Assembly: GCF_024213665.1 (NCBI RefSeq)
Contig: NZ_JANAVP010000002.1
Location: 68,021-132,020 of the forward strand
From: Streptomyces sp. A3M-1-3
Lineage (GTDB): Bacteria; Actinomycetota; Actinomycetes; Streptomycetales; Streptomycetaceae
Reading direction: 5' to 3'
DNA length: 64,000 nucleotides
Shown here: in pieces, positions 26,189 to 36,116 of the stretch
Position numbering within the stretch: the stretch's first letter is position 1
Layout: each line of letters opens with the position of its first letter
Notes under the pieces: generated by a model
What the model was told of the DNA's origin: nothing
Databases searched by the model: none
The model's input: the letters and a program-made list of their open reading frames with translations, nothing else
Made by a program: the position numbers and the translations under genes

Positions 26189-27742
26189 ATGCTGCTCGCC
26201 GACGTGGCCAGGACCTCGCGGGAGATCGCGGCCACCCGCGCCCGCTCGCGGAAGACCGCCCTGCTCGCCGAGCTGTTCCGCAGGACCGAGCCGTCCGAGG
26301 CCCCGCTGGTGGTCACCTACCTCGCGGGCAGGCTCCCGCAGCGCCGTACCGGGGTGGGCTGGAGCCTCCTGCGGGAGCGCCCGGCGCCGGCCGCCGAGCC
26401 CCGCCTCACCGTGCGCGAGGTGCACCGTACGCTCGATCTGATCACGGCAGTGGCCGGCAAGGGTGCCCTGGTCGAGCGCAGAAAGCTGCTCCAGACGCTG
26501 ATGTCCGCCGCCACCGACGAGGAGCAGCAGTTCCTCCTCGGCCTGATCGGCGGCGAGCTGCGGCAGGGCGCACTCGACGCCCAGGCCGCCGAGGGGCTGG
26601 CGGCGGCGGTCGACGCGGATCCCGGGGAAGTCAGACGGGCCGTGATGCTGGCCGGCTCGCTGGGCACGGTCGCCGAGGCGCTGCTCGCGCGCGGTCCGTC
26701 GGCGCTCGCGGACTTCCGGCTGGACGTGGGACGGCCGGTGCAGCCGATGCTCGCGCACACCGCGAAGGACGTGGACGAGGCACTGAACCGGCTCGGCCCC
26801 TGCGTGGTGGAGGAGAAGCTCGACGGCATCCGGATCCAGGTGCACCGGGACGGCGAGAACGTACGGATCTTCACGCGTACGCTGGACGAGCTGACCGAAC
26901 GGCTGCCCGAAGTCGTCGCCGCCACGAAGGAGTTGGCGACCGACCGGGCCGTACTGGACGGCGAGGTGATCGCGCTGGACGAGGACGGACGGCCACGGCC
27001 GTTCCAGGAGGTCGCGGGCCGCGTCGGTTCGCGTCTCAACGTGGCGGACGCGCATGCCTCGCTGCCGCTCTTCCCGGTCTTCTTCGACCTGCTGTCCGTG
27101 GACGGCCGTGACCTGCTCGGCCTGTCCGCGCGGGAACGCAACGACGAGCTGGTCCGGGTGGCCCCCGAGCCGCGCCGGGTGCGCCGCCTCGTGGTCGAGG
27201 ACCCGGCGGACGAGAAGTCCCGTACCGCGGCCCGGGAGTTCGCCGCCCGCACCCTGGAACGCGGGCACGAGGGCGTGGTGGTGAAGGCGCTGGACTCGAC
27301 GTACAGCGCGGGCCGCCGCGGTATGTCGTGGCTGAAGGTGAAGCCCGTCCACACGCTCGACCTGGTGGTACTGGCTGCCGAGTGGGGCCACGGGCGGCGC
27401 ACCGGCACCCTGTCGAACCTCCATCTCGGCGCCCGCCGCCCGGACGGCACCTTCGCCATGCTCGGCAAGACGTTCAAGGGACTGACGGACGCGATGCTGG
27501 CCTGGCAGACCGACCGGTTGCAGCAGCTCGCGGTGAGCCGCGAGAGCTGGGGGGTGACGGTCCGGCCCGAGCTGGTGGTGGAGGTGGCCTTCGACGGGGT
27601 GCAGCGGTCCTCGCGATATCCGGAGGGCGTGACGCTGCGCTTCGCGCGCGTGGTGCGCTACCGGGAGGACAAGCCGGCGGCGGAGGCGGACTCGGTCGCG
27701 GCGGTCGTCGCGCTGCGCGGAACGCAGGGGGAACGGGCATGA
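26189..27742 (+). CDS. ATP-dependent DNA ligase (LigB type)
   Basis: A 517-residue ATP-dependent DNA ligase in addition to the NAD-dependent LigA expected elsewhere. The N-terminal helical DNA-binding domain (about 1-190) precedes the nucleotidyltransferase domain with the adenylated Lys in EEKLDGIRIQ, motif III LPVFFDLLSVDG-like, motif IV EGVVVKALDSTY, and motif V WLKVKP. An OB-fold domain ends the protein. It resembles mycobacterial LigB and archaeal ligases. AAGG lies eight bases before the ATG. The stop overlaps the next gene (ATGA), so a DNA ligase is translationally coupled to a glutamine synthetase-like gene. Confidence 0.93.
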   Translation: MLLADVARTSREIAATRARSRKTALLAELFRRTEPSEAPLVVTYLAGRLPQRRTGVGWSLLRERPAPAAEPRLTVREVHRTLDLITAVAGKGALVERRKLLQTLMSAATDEEQQFLLGLIGGELRQGALDAQAAEGLAAAVDADPGEVRRAVMLAGSLGTVAEALLARGPSALADFRLDVGRPVQPMLAHTAKDVDEALNRLGPCVVEEKLDGIRIQVHRDGENVRIFTRTLDELTERLPEVVAATKELATDRAVLDGEVIALDEDGRPRPFQEVAGRVGSRLNVADAHASLPLFPVFFDLLSVDGRDLLGLSARERNDELVRVAPEPRRVRRLVVEDPADEKSRTAAREFAARTLERGHEGVVVKALDSTYSAGRRGMSWLKVKPVHTLDLVVLAAEWGHGRRTGTLSNLHLGARRPDGTFAMLGKTFKGLTDAMLAWQTDRLQQLAVSRESWGVTVRPELVVEVAFDGVQRSSRYPEGVTLRFARVVRYREDKPAAEADSVAAVVALRGTQGERA

Positions 27743-29115
27743 ACGATTCGCGGCTCGAGGCGGCCCGTGCGGAGGCCCGGCGGCTGACCGGCCTCGGCAT
27801 CAGGGGGGTCGCCCTGACCTGGGTGGACAACGCGGGCCTCACCCGTGTCAAGGCCGTGCCTGTCGCGCGGCTCGCGCAGGTGGCCGGGCGCGGGGTCGGC
27901 ATGTCGCCGGTGTTCGACGTCTATCTGGTGGACGACTCCATCACCAGCAGCCCGCACATCGGTGGCCCGGACGGCGATCTGCGGCTGTTCCCCGACCTGG
28001 ACAGGGTGACGCCGCTCGCCGCGCAGCCGGGCTGGGCCTGGGCGCCGGCCGACCGGTTCGACCAGCAGGGGCGCACGCATCCGGCGTGCCAGCGGCAGTT
28101 CGCGAGCCGGATGGCGGCACGCGCCGCCGAGCGCGGAATCGAGATGCGGATGGGCTTCGAGACGGAGTGGGTCGTCGCGCGGGGTACGGACCGGGCCGGT
28201 GGCGCGGACGGCGCCCGGGGCGCTGCCGGGACGCGGTTCGCGGGGGCGGCGGGCCCGGCGTACGGGATGGCCCGGCTCGTGGAGTTGTCGGACTATCTCG
28301 GTGACGTGCTGGACGCGCTGGCCACACAGGGCGTCGACGTCCTGCAGATCCATCCCGAGTACGCGCCCGGCCAGTTCGAGGTGTCCGTGTCCCCCGCCGA
28401 TCCGGTCGGCGCCGCCGATCTGGCCGTACTCGTGCGCGAGACGATCCGCGCGGTGTCGGTCCGACACGGGCTCACGGCGCTGTTCGGGCCGGTCGTGACG
28501 GCGGGCGGGGTGGGCAACGGCTGTCATGTGCACCTGAGCCTGTGGCGGGAGGGCAGGAACCTCTGCCGGGGCGGCGACGGGCCGTTCGGCATGACACGGC
28601 AGAGCGAGGCGTTCCTCGCCGGGGTGCTGCGCGAGCTGCCCGCCCTGCTGGCCGTCGGCGCGCCGTCGGTCGCGAGCTATCTGCGGCTGGAGCCGTCGCG
28701 CTGGGCGGGCGCGTACCAGTGCTGGGGACTGGAGAACCGGGAGGCGGCGCTGCGCTTCGTCGCGGGGGCGCCCGACGACCGGGCCGGGGCGAACGCCGAG
28801 GTCAAGAGCTTCGACGCGGCAGCGAACCCGTATCTGGCCGCCGGTTCGCTGATCGCTGCCGGGCTGGCTGGGATCGACGCGGATCTGACGCTGCCTGCCC
28901 CGGTGGCGGGCGATCCGGTGCGCGGCAGCGGTGAGCGCCGGCTGCCGACCTCGCTGCCCGAGGCGCTGGAGCACTTCACGGCCTCGGCGGTCCTGCGTGA
29001 AGCACTCGGGGACCCGCTGTTCGAGGCGATCGCCGCGGTGCGGCACGCGGAGGCGGAGCTGTTCGAAGGCGCGTCCCCGCAGGAGATCGCGGACGCCACC
29101 CGTGGGCGGTACTGA
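27739..29115 (+). CDS. Glutamine synthetase-like ligase
   Basis: A 458-residue member of the glutamine synthetase superfamily. The catalytic metal/substrate residues are visible in RMGFETEWVV, IHPEYAPGQFEVSVSPAD and GNGCHVHLSL; later SRWAGAYQCWGLENREAALR and SFDAAANPYLAAGSLIAAGL follow. It is not the housekeeping GlnA; relatives ligate glutamate to amines (gamma-glutamylamide synthetases). It is coupled by ATGA to the ligase upstream and by TGATG to an amidohydrolase downstream. The GS plus amidohydrolase pair mirrors the two domains of fungal FluG. The substrate is unknown. Confidence 0.85.
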   Translation: MNDSRLEAARAEARRLTGLGIRGVALTWVDNAGLTRVKAVPVARLAQVAGRGVGMSPVFDVYLVDDSITSSPHIGGPDGDLRLFPDLDRVTPLAAQPGWAWAPADRFDQQGRTHPACQRQFASRMAARAAERGIEMRMGFETEWVVARGTDRAGGADGARGAAGTRFAGAAGPAYGMARLVELSDYLGDVLDALATQGVDVLQIHPEYAPGQFEVSVSPADPVGAADLAVLVRETIRAVSVRHGLTALFGPVVTAGGVGNGCHVHLSLWREGRNLCRGGDGPFGMTRQSEAFLAGVLRELPALLAVGAPSVASYLRLEPSRWAGAYQCWGLENREAALRFVAGAPDDRAGANAEVKSFDAAANPYLAAGSLIAAGLAGIDADLTLPAPVAGDPVRGSGERRLPTSLPEALEHFTASAVLREALGDPLFEAIAAVRHAEAELFEGASPQEIADATRGRY

Positions 29116-30218
29116 TGGATCTCGACCTGCCGCCGCTGGTGGACCACCACTGTCACGGGGTCCTGCGCGCCGACCCGGACCCGGCGGTGTTCGAGTCGTT
29201 TCTGACCGAGTCGGACGCCCCGGCCGCGCCCGGTACCACGTACTTCGACACCCAGCTCGGTTTCGCGGTCCGCCGCTGGTGCCCGCCCGTCCTGGGCCTC
29301 GCCCCGCACTGCCCGCCCGAGCAGTACCTCGCCCGGCGGCGCGAACTCGGCGGACCGGAGGCCACCGAGCTGCTGCTGCGGTACTGCGGCATCGCCGAGT
29401 TCCTGGTGGACACCGGACTGCCGGGCGACCTGACCACGCCCAGGGAGCTGGCCGCGGCGGCCGGCGGAACCTCGCGCGAAATCGTACGTCTGGAACAGCT
29501 GGCCGAGCGGACGGCCGACACCACCAAGGACGGCGACGCGTTCCTCGCCGCCATGGACCAGCGGATCACGGCCGCCGCGCACACGGCCGCAGGCTTCAAA
29601 TCGGTCGCGGCGTACCGCTACGGACTCGATCTGGCCCCGGATCCGCCCGCCCCGGCCGAGGTCCGCGAGACCGCCGCCCGCTGGCTCACCGGGCGCCGCG
29701 CCGGAGGCCGGCTGAGCGACCCGGTCCTGCTGCGCCACCTGCTGTGGTCGGCGGCGCTGACGGGCCTGCCGCTGCAACTGCACACCGGCTTCGGCGACCC
29801 CGATCTGCGGCTGCACCGCAGCGATCCGCTGCTGCTCACCGATTTCGTACGGGCCGTACGCCCCACCGGCTGCCCGCTGATCCTGCTGCACGGCTATCCG
29901 TACCACCGGGGTGCCGCATACCTGGCGAGCGTCTTCCCGCACGTCTACGCGGACGTGGGCCTGGCTCTCGGCCACACCGGGGCGCGGGCCGGGGCGGTGC
30001 TCGCGGAGATGCTGGAGCTGACCCCGTTCGGCAAGCTGCTGTTCTCCACCGACGCGTACGGGCTGCCCGAGCTGTACGTCGTCGGCGCGCAGCTCTTCCG
30101 CGAGGCGCTGACGCGGCTGCTGACGGGCTGGGCCGGCACCGGCGCCTGGTCGACGGCCGACGCCCGGCGGGTGGGAGCGATGATCGCGGCGGAAAACGCC
30201 CGCCGGGTCTACGGCTGA
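29115..30218 (+). CDS. Amidohydrolase family 2 protein (FluG N-domain-like)
   Basis: A 367-residue TIM-barrel amidohydrolase. Metal-binding residues are seen in LVDHHCHGVL, in LQLHTGFGDPDL, in LILLHGYPYHRGA and in LFSTDAYGLPELYV. These are the segments of the FluG/nodulin-6 amidohydrolase group, which in fungi is fused to a glutamine synthetase domain like the gene just upstream. The pair may make and break a gamma-glutamyl or similar amide. The ATG shares a base with the preceding stop (TGATG). It ends 48 bp from the convergent SorC gene. Confidence 0.85.
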   Translation: MDLDLPPLVDHHCHGVLRADPDPAVFESFLTESDAPAAPGTTYFDTQLGFAVRRWCPPVLGLAPHCPPEQYLARRRELGGPEATELLLRYCGIAEFLVDTGLPGDLTTPRELAAAAGGTSREIVRLEQLAERTADTTKDGDAFLAAMDQRITAAAHTAAGFKSVAAYRYGLDLAPDPPAPAEVRETAARWLTGRRAGGRLSDPVLLRHLLWSAALTGLPLQLHTGFGDPDLRLHRSDPLLLTDFVRAVRPTGCPLILLHGYPYHRGAAYLASVFPHVYADVGLALGHTGARAGAVLAEMLELTPFGKLLFSTDAYGLPELYVVGAQLFREALTRLLTGWAGTGAWSTADARRVGAMIAAENARRVYG

Positions 30219-30266
30219 CCCGGCCGCGCGGCGGTCGGACGCCGTCCGGACCAGGCGCCGTCCGGA

Positions 30267-31304
30267 TCAGACGACGTCCGGGTCCGCGCGCTCGAGCGCC
30301 GGGCGCGGGCCCGGCGCGGATTCGGTCAGCAGGAAGTCGGCGGCCGCCGTGTCCGTCACCAGGCTGGTGACGAGGCCGGACCGCAGTACGGCCCCGATCG
30401 CGGCGGCCTTGCGCAAGCCCCCCGCGATCGCCACGACCTCGGGGATCCGGCGCAGCCGGTCCGCCTCGACCGTGATGCACCGCTCGCCCAGGTCGCGGCC
30501 GACCCGCCGCCCCTCCGCGTCGAACAGGTGCGCGGACATCTCGGCGGCCACGCCGAGGGATGCGTAGTGGCCGCGCTCCTCGTCGGTGAGCATGTCGTGG
30601 ACGGTCGAGATGCCGGGCTCCCAGGAGCCGATGGAGACGGCCGCGACGGTGACCTTGTCGAAGTATTCGAAGGCACGGGCGATGCCCGTCTGGTTGCGCA
30701 GCGCGGCGGCGGTGGCCGGGTCGGGCAGCAGCATCGGCGCGTAGATCGGGTGCGCCTCCCCCCCCGACACCTGGGCGGCGCGGCGGACGGCCTCGACCGA
30801 GCCGCGCTCAGCGGTGCCGGCGTCGTACACGCCGGTCAGCTGAACGACGGTGCACGGCGGCAGCCGGTGCAGGGCGGCGGCCATGTGGATGGTCGATCTG
30901 CCCCAGGCGAGGCCGAGCACATCGCCCTCGGTGACCAGCTCGCCCAGCAGGTCGGCGGCGACGGCGCCCAGGTTCTCCGGGTCCGGGGCGTCAGCCGTCT
31001 CCACGTCGACGGAATCGGCCGGGGACTCGACGACGACCGCGTGCCGCAGGCCGTAGCGGGCCCGCAGCGCGTCGGAGCGCTCCGCGTCCAGTTCGGCCGG
31101 CACCCGGATTTCGATCCGTACGAGATCGCGCTCGAGCGCCGTCTCCAGGACCCGGGCCACCTTGAAGCGGCTGACGCCGAACTCCTCCGCGATCTGGATC
31201 TTGGACTTGCCCTCGAGGTAGAACCGGCGGGCCATGGCCGCCGCCTGCACCAGTTCCGCGGGTCCCATCCGCAGGGCTGACCGACCCGCCGACATAGCAG
31301 ACAC
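30267..31304 (-). CDS. SorC/DeoR-type sugar-binding transcriptional regulator
   Basis: A 345-residue regulator: N-terminal helix-turn-helix (GKSKIQIAEEFGVSRFKVAR) followed by a SorC phosphosugar-binding domain (GLAWGRSTIHMAAAL, VQLTGVYDAGT, VVAIAGGLRKAAAI near the end). Such proteins sense sugar phosphates. GTG 31304 is chosen because GAGGAG lies six bases upstream; GTG 31328 and ATG 31295 are alternatives. It lies 103 bp after rpe on the same strand, so a role in pentose phosphate or sugar metabolism is reasonable. Confidence 0.88.
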   Translation of the reverse strand: MSAMSAGRSALRMGPAELVQAAAMARRFYLEGKSKIQIAEEFGVSRFKVARVLETALERDLVRIEIRVPAELDAERSDALRARYGLRHAVVVESPADSVDVETADAPDPENLGAVAADLLGELVTEGDVLGLAWGRSTIHMAAALHRLPPCTVVQLTGVYDAGTAERGSVEAVRRAAQVSGGEAHPIYAPMLLPDPATAAALRNQTGIARAFEYFDKVTVAAVSIGSWEPGISTVHDMLTDEERGHYASLGVAAEMSAHLFDAEGRRVGRDLGERCITVEADRLRRIPEVVAIAGGLRKAAAIGAVLRSGLVTSLVTDTAAADFLLTESAPGPRPALERADPDVV

Positions 31305-31407
31305 CGCGATCTCCTCACTGCTGTTCACACTCTGGACTCGCCGTTCATCCTCTCAGATGCGGCAAGCCTTGATCAGCCCGGTCGGACTGCGTTCACCGAG
31401 CTGTGGC

Positions 31408-32094
31408 TCAGTGGTTGCACAGCCAGGGCGCCGAGGCCGAGGCCTCGGCCGCCTGGTTGCGCAGCATGCGTACAGCGGCGGCCGGGTCGTCCGTCCCGTA
31501 GACCGCGGAGCCGGCGACGAAGACGTCCGCGCCCGCCTCCGCGCAGCGCTCGATCGTCGTGGCCGAGACCCCGCCGTCGACCTGGAGCCACAGCTCCAGC
31601 CCGTGCTTGGAGATGAGCTCACGGGTCCGGCGGATCTTGGGAAGCATGATGTCCAGGAAGGACTGGCCCCCGAAGCCCGGCTCGACGGTCATGATCAGCA
31701 GCATGTCGAGCTCGGGGAGGAGATCCTCGTACGGCTCGATCGGCGTCGCGGGCTTCAGTGCCATGGAGGCGCGGGCGCCCTTGGCCCGGATCTCCCGGGC
31801 CAGCCGGACCGGGGCAGCCGCGGCCTCGGCGTGGAAGGTGACCGAACCGGCCCCCGCTTCGACGTACTGCGGGGCCCAGCGATCGGCGTCCTCGATCATC
31901 AGGTGGCAGTCCAGCGGAATGTCCGTAGCCCTGCTGAGCGATTCCACGATCGGCACGCCGAGGGTGAGGTTCGGTACGAAGTGGTTGTCCATCACGTCGA
32001 CATGCAGCCAGTCGGCGCCCTCGACGGCCTTCGCCTCCTCCGCCAGGCGGGAAAAGTCGGCGGAGAGGATACTGGGATTGATCTGAACGGCCAT
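31408..32094 (-). CDS. rpe: Ribulose-phosphate 3-epimerase
   Basis: Rpe interconverts ribulose 5-phosphate and xylulose 5-phosphate. The 228-residue TIM barrel shows the family segments [30 protein letters not shown] with catalytic Asp and metal His, [25 protein letters not shown], and [11 protein letters not shown] with the second catalytic Asp. Length and motifs are standard. The SorC regulator follows downstream on the same strand, and a broken transporter gene diverges upstream. Confidence 0.97.
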   Translation of the reverse strand: MAVQINPSILSADFSRLAEEAKAVEGADWLHVDVMDNHFVPNLTLGVPIVESLSRATDIPLDCHLMIEDADRWAPQYVEAGAGSVTFHAEAAAAPVRLAREIRAKGARASMALKPATPIEPYEDLLPELDMLLIMTVEPGFGGQSFLDIMLPKIRRTRELISKHGLELWLQVDGGVSATTIERCAEAGADVFVAGSAVYGTDDPAAAVRMLRNQAAEASASAPWLCNH

Positions 32095-32198
32095 ACCCCA
32101 AGCCTGCCATGGACTTCGGGCTTTCCCCGCCCGGGTCCGGCGTAAAGCCTCTCGGCACCTCGAAGGGGGCGGCTCGCGGCGAGCGCGATGGGGCGTCC

Positions 32199-32530
32199 AT
32201 GACCGACGCAATGACTCGGCGGAACCGCGGCGCCGGCCGGCTGGTGTGCGGCCGGCGCACCTATTGGCTGGTCGTGGTGGTGTGGCTGGTGGTGATCGCC
32301 GTCGCGTTCCCGCTCGCCTCCAAGCTCACCGACGCCCAGGACAACGACGCCGCGTCATGGCTGCCCGCCGGCGCCGAGTCGACCCAAGTCCTGGAGGAAT
32401 CGGAGGGGTTCAGGCGCCCGAGGTCGTCCCGGCGATCGTCGTGTACGGGCCGTGGTCGCACCGTCTTTCCAGGGAGGCCGACGCCGCGCCGGAGCCGCCG
32501 GCCGTGGAGAAGGAACCGGCTCACGTGTGA
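32199..32530 (+). pseudogene. MMPL-family transporter remnant
   Basis: The first ~70 residues match the start of an MMPL/RND-like transporter: a Cys/Arg-rich opening, one membrane helix ([20 protein letters not shown]) and the [20 protein letters not shown] region. The frame then breaks near 32411-32414. One added base resumes APEVVPAIVVYG, but an in-frame stop comes at 32528. About 600 residues of the normal ~700 are missing, and rsmB follows at once, so this is a true truncated remnant. Confidence 0.8.
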
Positions 32531-32537
32531 TCCGGCG

Positions 32538-33983
32538 TCAGGCGGTTCGCCTCAGCAGGGCCAGATACATCGCGTCCGTGCCGTGCAGATGCGGCCACAG
32601 CTGTACGTCCGGACCGTCGCCCAGCGCCGGTACCCCGGACATCAGCGGCCGCGCGTCGATCCACTCCGCGTCGACCGGCTCGTGGCCACCGCGGCCCTTC
32701 AGTACGTCCTCGACGACGATCCGCGTCTCGGCGAGGTGCGGCGAGCAGGTCACGTAACCGACGACGCCGCCCACCCGTACCGCCGCCAACGCCTCGCGCA
32801 GCAGCGCCCGTTGCAGCGGGGCGAAGCCCTCCAGGTCCTCCGGGCGGCGCCGCCAGCGGGCCTCCGGACGGCGGCGCAGCGCGCCGAGTCCGGTGCACGG
32901 CACGTCCATCAGGACCCGGTCGAAGGACCCGGGCCGCCACGGCGGCCGGGTGCCGTCCGCGGCGATGACCTGGTACGGACCTGGGTTGCCCGCGAGCGCC
33001 CGCTCGACCAGGCGTGCCCGGTGCGGCTGCTTCTCGGAGGCGAGCAGCGCCGCGCCTCGCTGCGCGGCGAGCGCGGCCAGCAGGGCCGCCTTGCCGCCGG
33101 GGCCTGCGCAGCCGTCGAGCCAGCGCGCGTCGGACCCGTCGACCGGGGCGTTGGCGAGGGCGAGCGCGACGAGCTGGCTGCCCTCGTCCTGCACACCCGC
33201 GCGCCCCTCGCGTACGGCGTCCAGCGCGCCCGGTTCGCCGCCCTCGGCGAGCCGTACGGCGTACGGGGACCAGCGGCCCGGCAGCCCGGAGTCCTCGCCC
33301 AGCGCGTCCAGCAGCTCATCGGTGGTGGAGCGGCCGGGGCGGGCGACCAGGGTCACCTCGGGCCGTTCGTTGTCGGCCTCCAGCAGGTCCTCGATACCGG
33401 CGCGGCCGCCGCCGAGGGAGTCCCACAGGGCGGAGACGACCCAGCGGGGATGCGAGTGGACCACCGCGAGGTGGTCCTCGGCGTCCTCGTCGTAGGGCGG
33501 TGCGACCCGTTCCAGCCAGGCGTCCAGATCATCGGCGGCGATCTTCCGCAGTACCGCGTTCACGAACTTCGCCCGCCCGTCGCCGAGCACCACCCGGGCC
33601 AGCTCCACACTGGAGGAGACCGCCGCGTGCGTGGGGATCCGGGTGCCGAGGAGCTGGTGGGCGCCCAGCGCGAGGACGTCCAGCACCGGCGCGTCGACCT
33701 CGCGCAGCGGCCGGTCGATGCAGGCCGAGATGATCGCGTCGTACGTGCCCTGGCGGCGCAGAGTCCCGTACACCAGCTCGGTCGCGAGCGCCGCGTCGCG
33801 CGCGTCGAAGCCGCCGCCCTCGCGTGCCTTGCGGAGCAGCGGCGGCAGCACGAGGTTCGCGTAGGCGTCACGCTCGTCGACGGCCCGCAGCGCCTCGAAG
33901 GCGAGAATGCGGACGGGGTCCTTCTGGGGGCGCCGGTACGGCTTCGCCTGCTTGGCGGGACGGCGACGAGGCTGGTCGTTCAC
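32538..33983 (-). CDS. rsmB: 16S rRNA m5C967 methyltransferase RsmB (Fmu) homologue
   Basis: A 481-residue RNA cytosine-5 methyltransferase. Residues about 20-160 form the NusB-like RNA-binding domain (GTLRRQGTYDAIISACIDR). The Rossmann methyltransferase follows, with the SAM loop DGCAGPGGKAALLA, the motif IV catalytic Cys in MDVPCTGLGALRRRPE and the motif VI nucleophilic Cys in YVTCSPHLAETR. The GTG at 33983 has GGAG about ten bases upstream. It follows fmt by 73 bp on the same strand, the usual fmt-rsmB order. Confidence 0.94.
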   Translation of the reverse strand: MNDQPRRRPAKQAKPYRRPQKDPVRILAFEALRAVDERDAYANLVLPPLLRKAREGGGFDARDAALATELVYGTLRRQGTYDAIISACIDRPLREVDAPVLDVLALGAHQLLGTRIPTHAAVSSSVELARVVLGDGRAKFVNAVLRKIAADDLDAWLERVAPPYDEDAEDHLAVVHSHPRWVVSALWDSLGGGRAGIEDLLEADNERPEVTLVARPGRSTTDELLDALGEDSGLPGRWSPYAVRLAEGGEPGALDAVREGRAGVQDEGSQLVALALANAPVDGSDARWLDGCAGPGGKAALLAALAAQRGAALLASEKQPHRARLVERALAGNPGPYQVIAADGTRPPWRPGSFDRVLMDVPCTGLGALRRRPEARWRRRPEDLEGFAPLQRALLREALAAVRVGGVVGYVTCSPHLAETRIVVEDVLKGRGGHEPVDAEWIDARPLMSGVPALGDGPDVQLWPHLHGTDAMYLALLRRTA

Positions 33984-34056
33984 GTGAAAGGTGCTCCGCT
34001 GATGGTGAACCGGTGGTGAGCTGACGGTGTGCTCGTGGGGCGAGGGGCGATCTCTC

Positions 34057-35001
34057 TCAGCGTACGTCCGCCCCACCGAGGCGCTCCCCGGCGGCGATGC
34101 GTACGCCACGCGCCCAGTCGGCGGCGCGCATCGGCTTCTTGCCCTGCGGCTGGACCCAGAGCAGCTCGACGGCGTGGGAGCCGGTGCCGGTGTACACGTT
34201 GTTCTTTCCGACGGACAGCTCGCCGGGTGCGAGGCCGGTCCGCTCGGGCAGCAGCTCGATGGAGACCAGCTTGAGCCGCTCGCCGCGGAACAGCGTCCAG
34301 GCACCGGGCGCGGGCGTGCAGCCGCGCACCAGGCGGTCGACGCGGAGCGCCGGGGCGGCCCAGCCGACCTGGGCGTCCTCGACGTTGATCTTCGGCGCGA
34401 GCGAGACGCCGTCGGCGGGCTGCGGTACGGCCTTGAGCGCGCCGTCCGCGATGCCGTCCATGGTCGCGGCGAGCAGTCCGGCGCCCGCGAAGGCGAGCCG
34501 GGTCAGCAGGTCACCGCTGGTGTCGGTGGGCCGTACGGTCTCGGTCAGCACGCCGTACACCGGGCCCGAGTCCAGCCCCTCCTCGATCAGGAAGGTGGAC
34601 GCGCCGGTCACCTCGTCACCGGCCAGCACCGCGTGCTGTACGGGGGCCGCGCCGCGCCAGGCGGGCAGCAGCGAGAAGTGCAGGTTGACCCAGCCGTGGG
34701 CGGGGATGTCCAGGGCCGACTTCGGGAGGATCGCGCCGTAGGCCACCACGGGGCAGCAGTCGGGCGCGATCTCGCTCAGCCGCGCCAGGAAGTCGGCGTC
34801 GCGCGGCCTGACCGGCTTGAGCACCTCGATGCCGGCCTCCTCGGCGCGCTGGGCGACCGGGCTGGCCACCAGCCTGCGGCCGCGCCCGGCGGGCGCGTCG
34901 GGCCGGGTGACGACGGCGGCGACCTCGTGCCGGCCGGAGGCGATCAGTGCGTCCAGGGCGGGTACGGCGACCTCGGGGGTGCCTGCGAACACAAGCTTCA
35001 C
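34057..35001 (-). CDS. fmt: Methionyl-tRNA formyltransferase
   Basis: Fmt formylates initiator Met-tRNA using 10-formyltetrahydrofolate. The 314-residue protein starts [16 protein letters not shown], carries the formyl-transfer region [19 protein letters not shown] (catalytic Asn, His) with the later Asp in GLDSGPVY, and has the C-terminal tRNA-binding OB domain. The GTG at 35001 is supported by GAGG upstream. rsmB follows. Upstream lies a MITE-like repeat rather than the def/priA genes often found there. Confidence 0.96.
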   Translation of the reverse strand: MKLVFAGTPEVAVPALDALIASGRHEVAAVVTRPDAPAGRGRRLVASPVAQRAEEAGIEVLKPVRPRDADFLARLSEIAPDCCPVVAYGAILPKSALDIPAHGWVNLHFSLLPAWRGAAPVQHAVLAGDEVTGASTFLIEEGLDSGPVYGVLTETVRPTDTSGDLLTRLAFAGAGLLAATMDGIADGALKAVPQPADGVSLAPKINVEDAQVGWAAPALRVDRLVRGCTPAPGAWTLFRGERLKLVSIELLPERTGLAPGELSVGKNNVYTGTGSHAVELLWVQPQGKKPMRAADWARGVRIAAGERLGGADVR

Positions 35002-35061
35002 TGGGGTTTACCTCGCTATCTCGTGCCGACGAGCAGCGCACCAGTCTATGGGCCCTGGTGT

Positions 35062-35961
<900 letters not shown>

Positions 35962-36116
35962 CACCCCTGCCCCCGCCGACTCCGGCCGGGGGCAGCCGTC
36001 TGTGCACGGCCCGCCGCCCGTCGGGGGCCCGCCCGCCGTGACCCGCCCGCCGTGACCCGGCCGCCCTCTGAGGCCGCGCCCCGGAATCCGCCCGCTGCGC
36101 CCCGCCCCGGCCCCCG

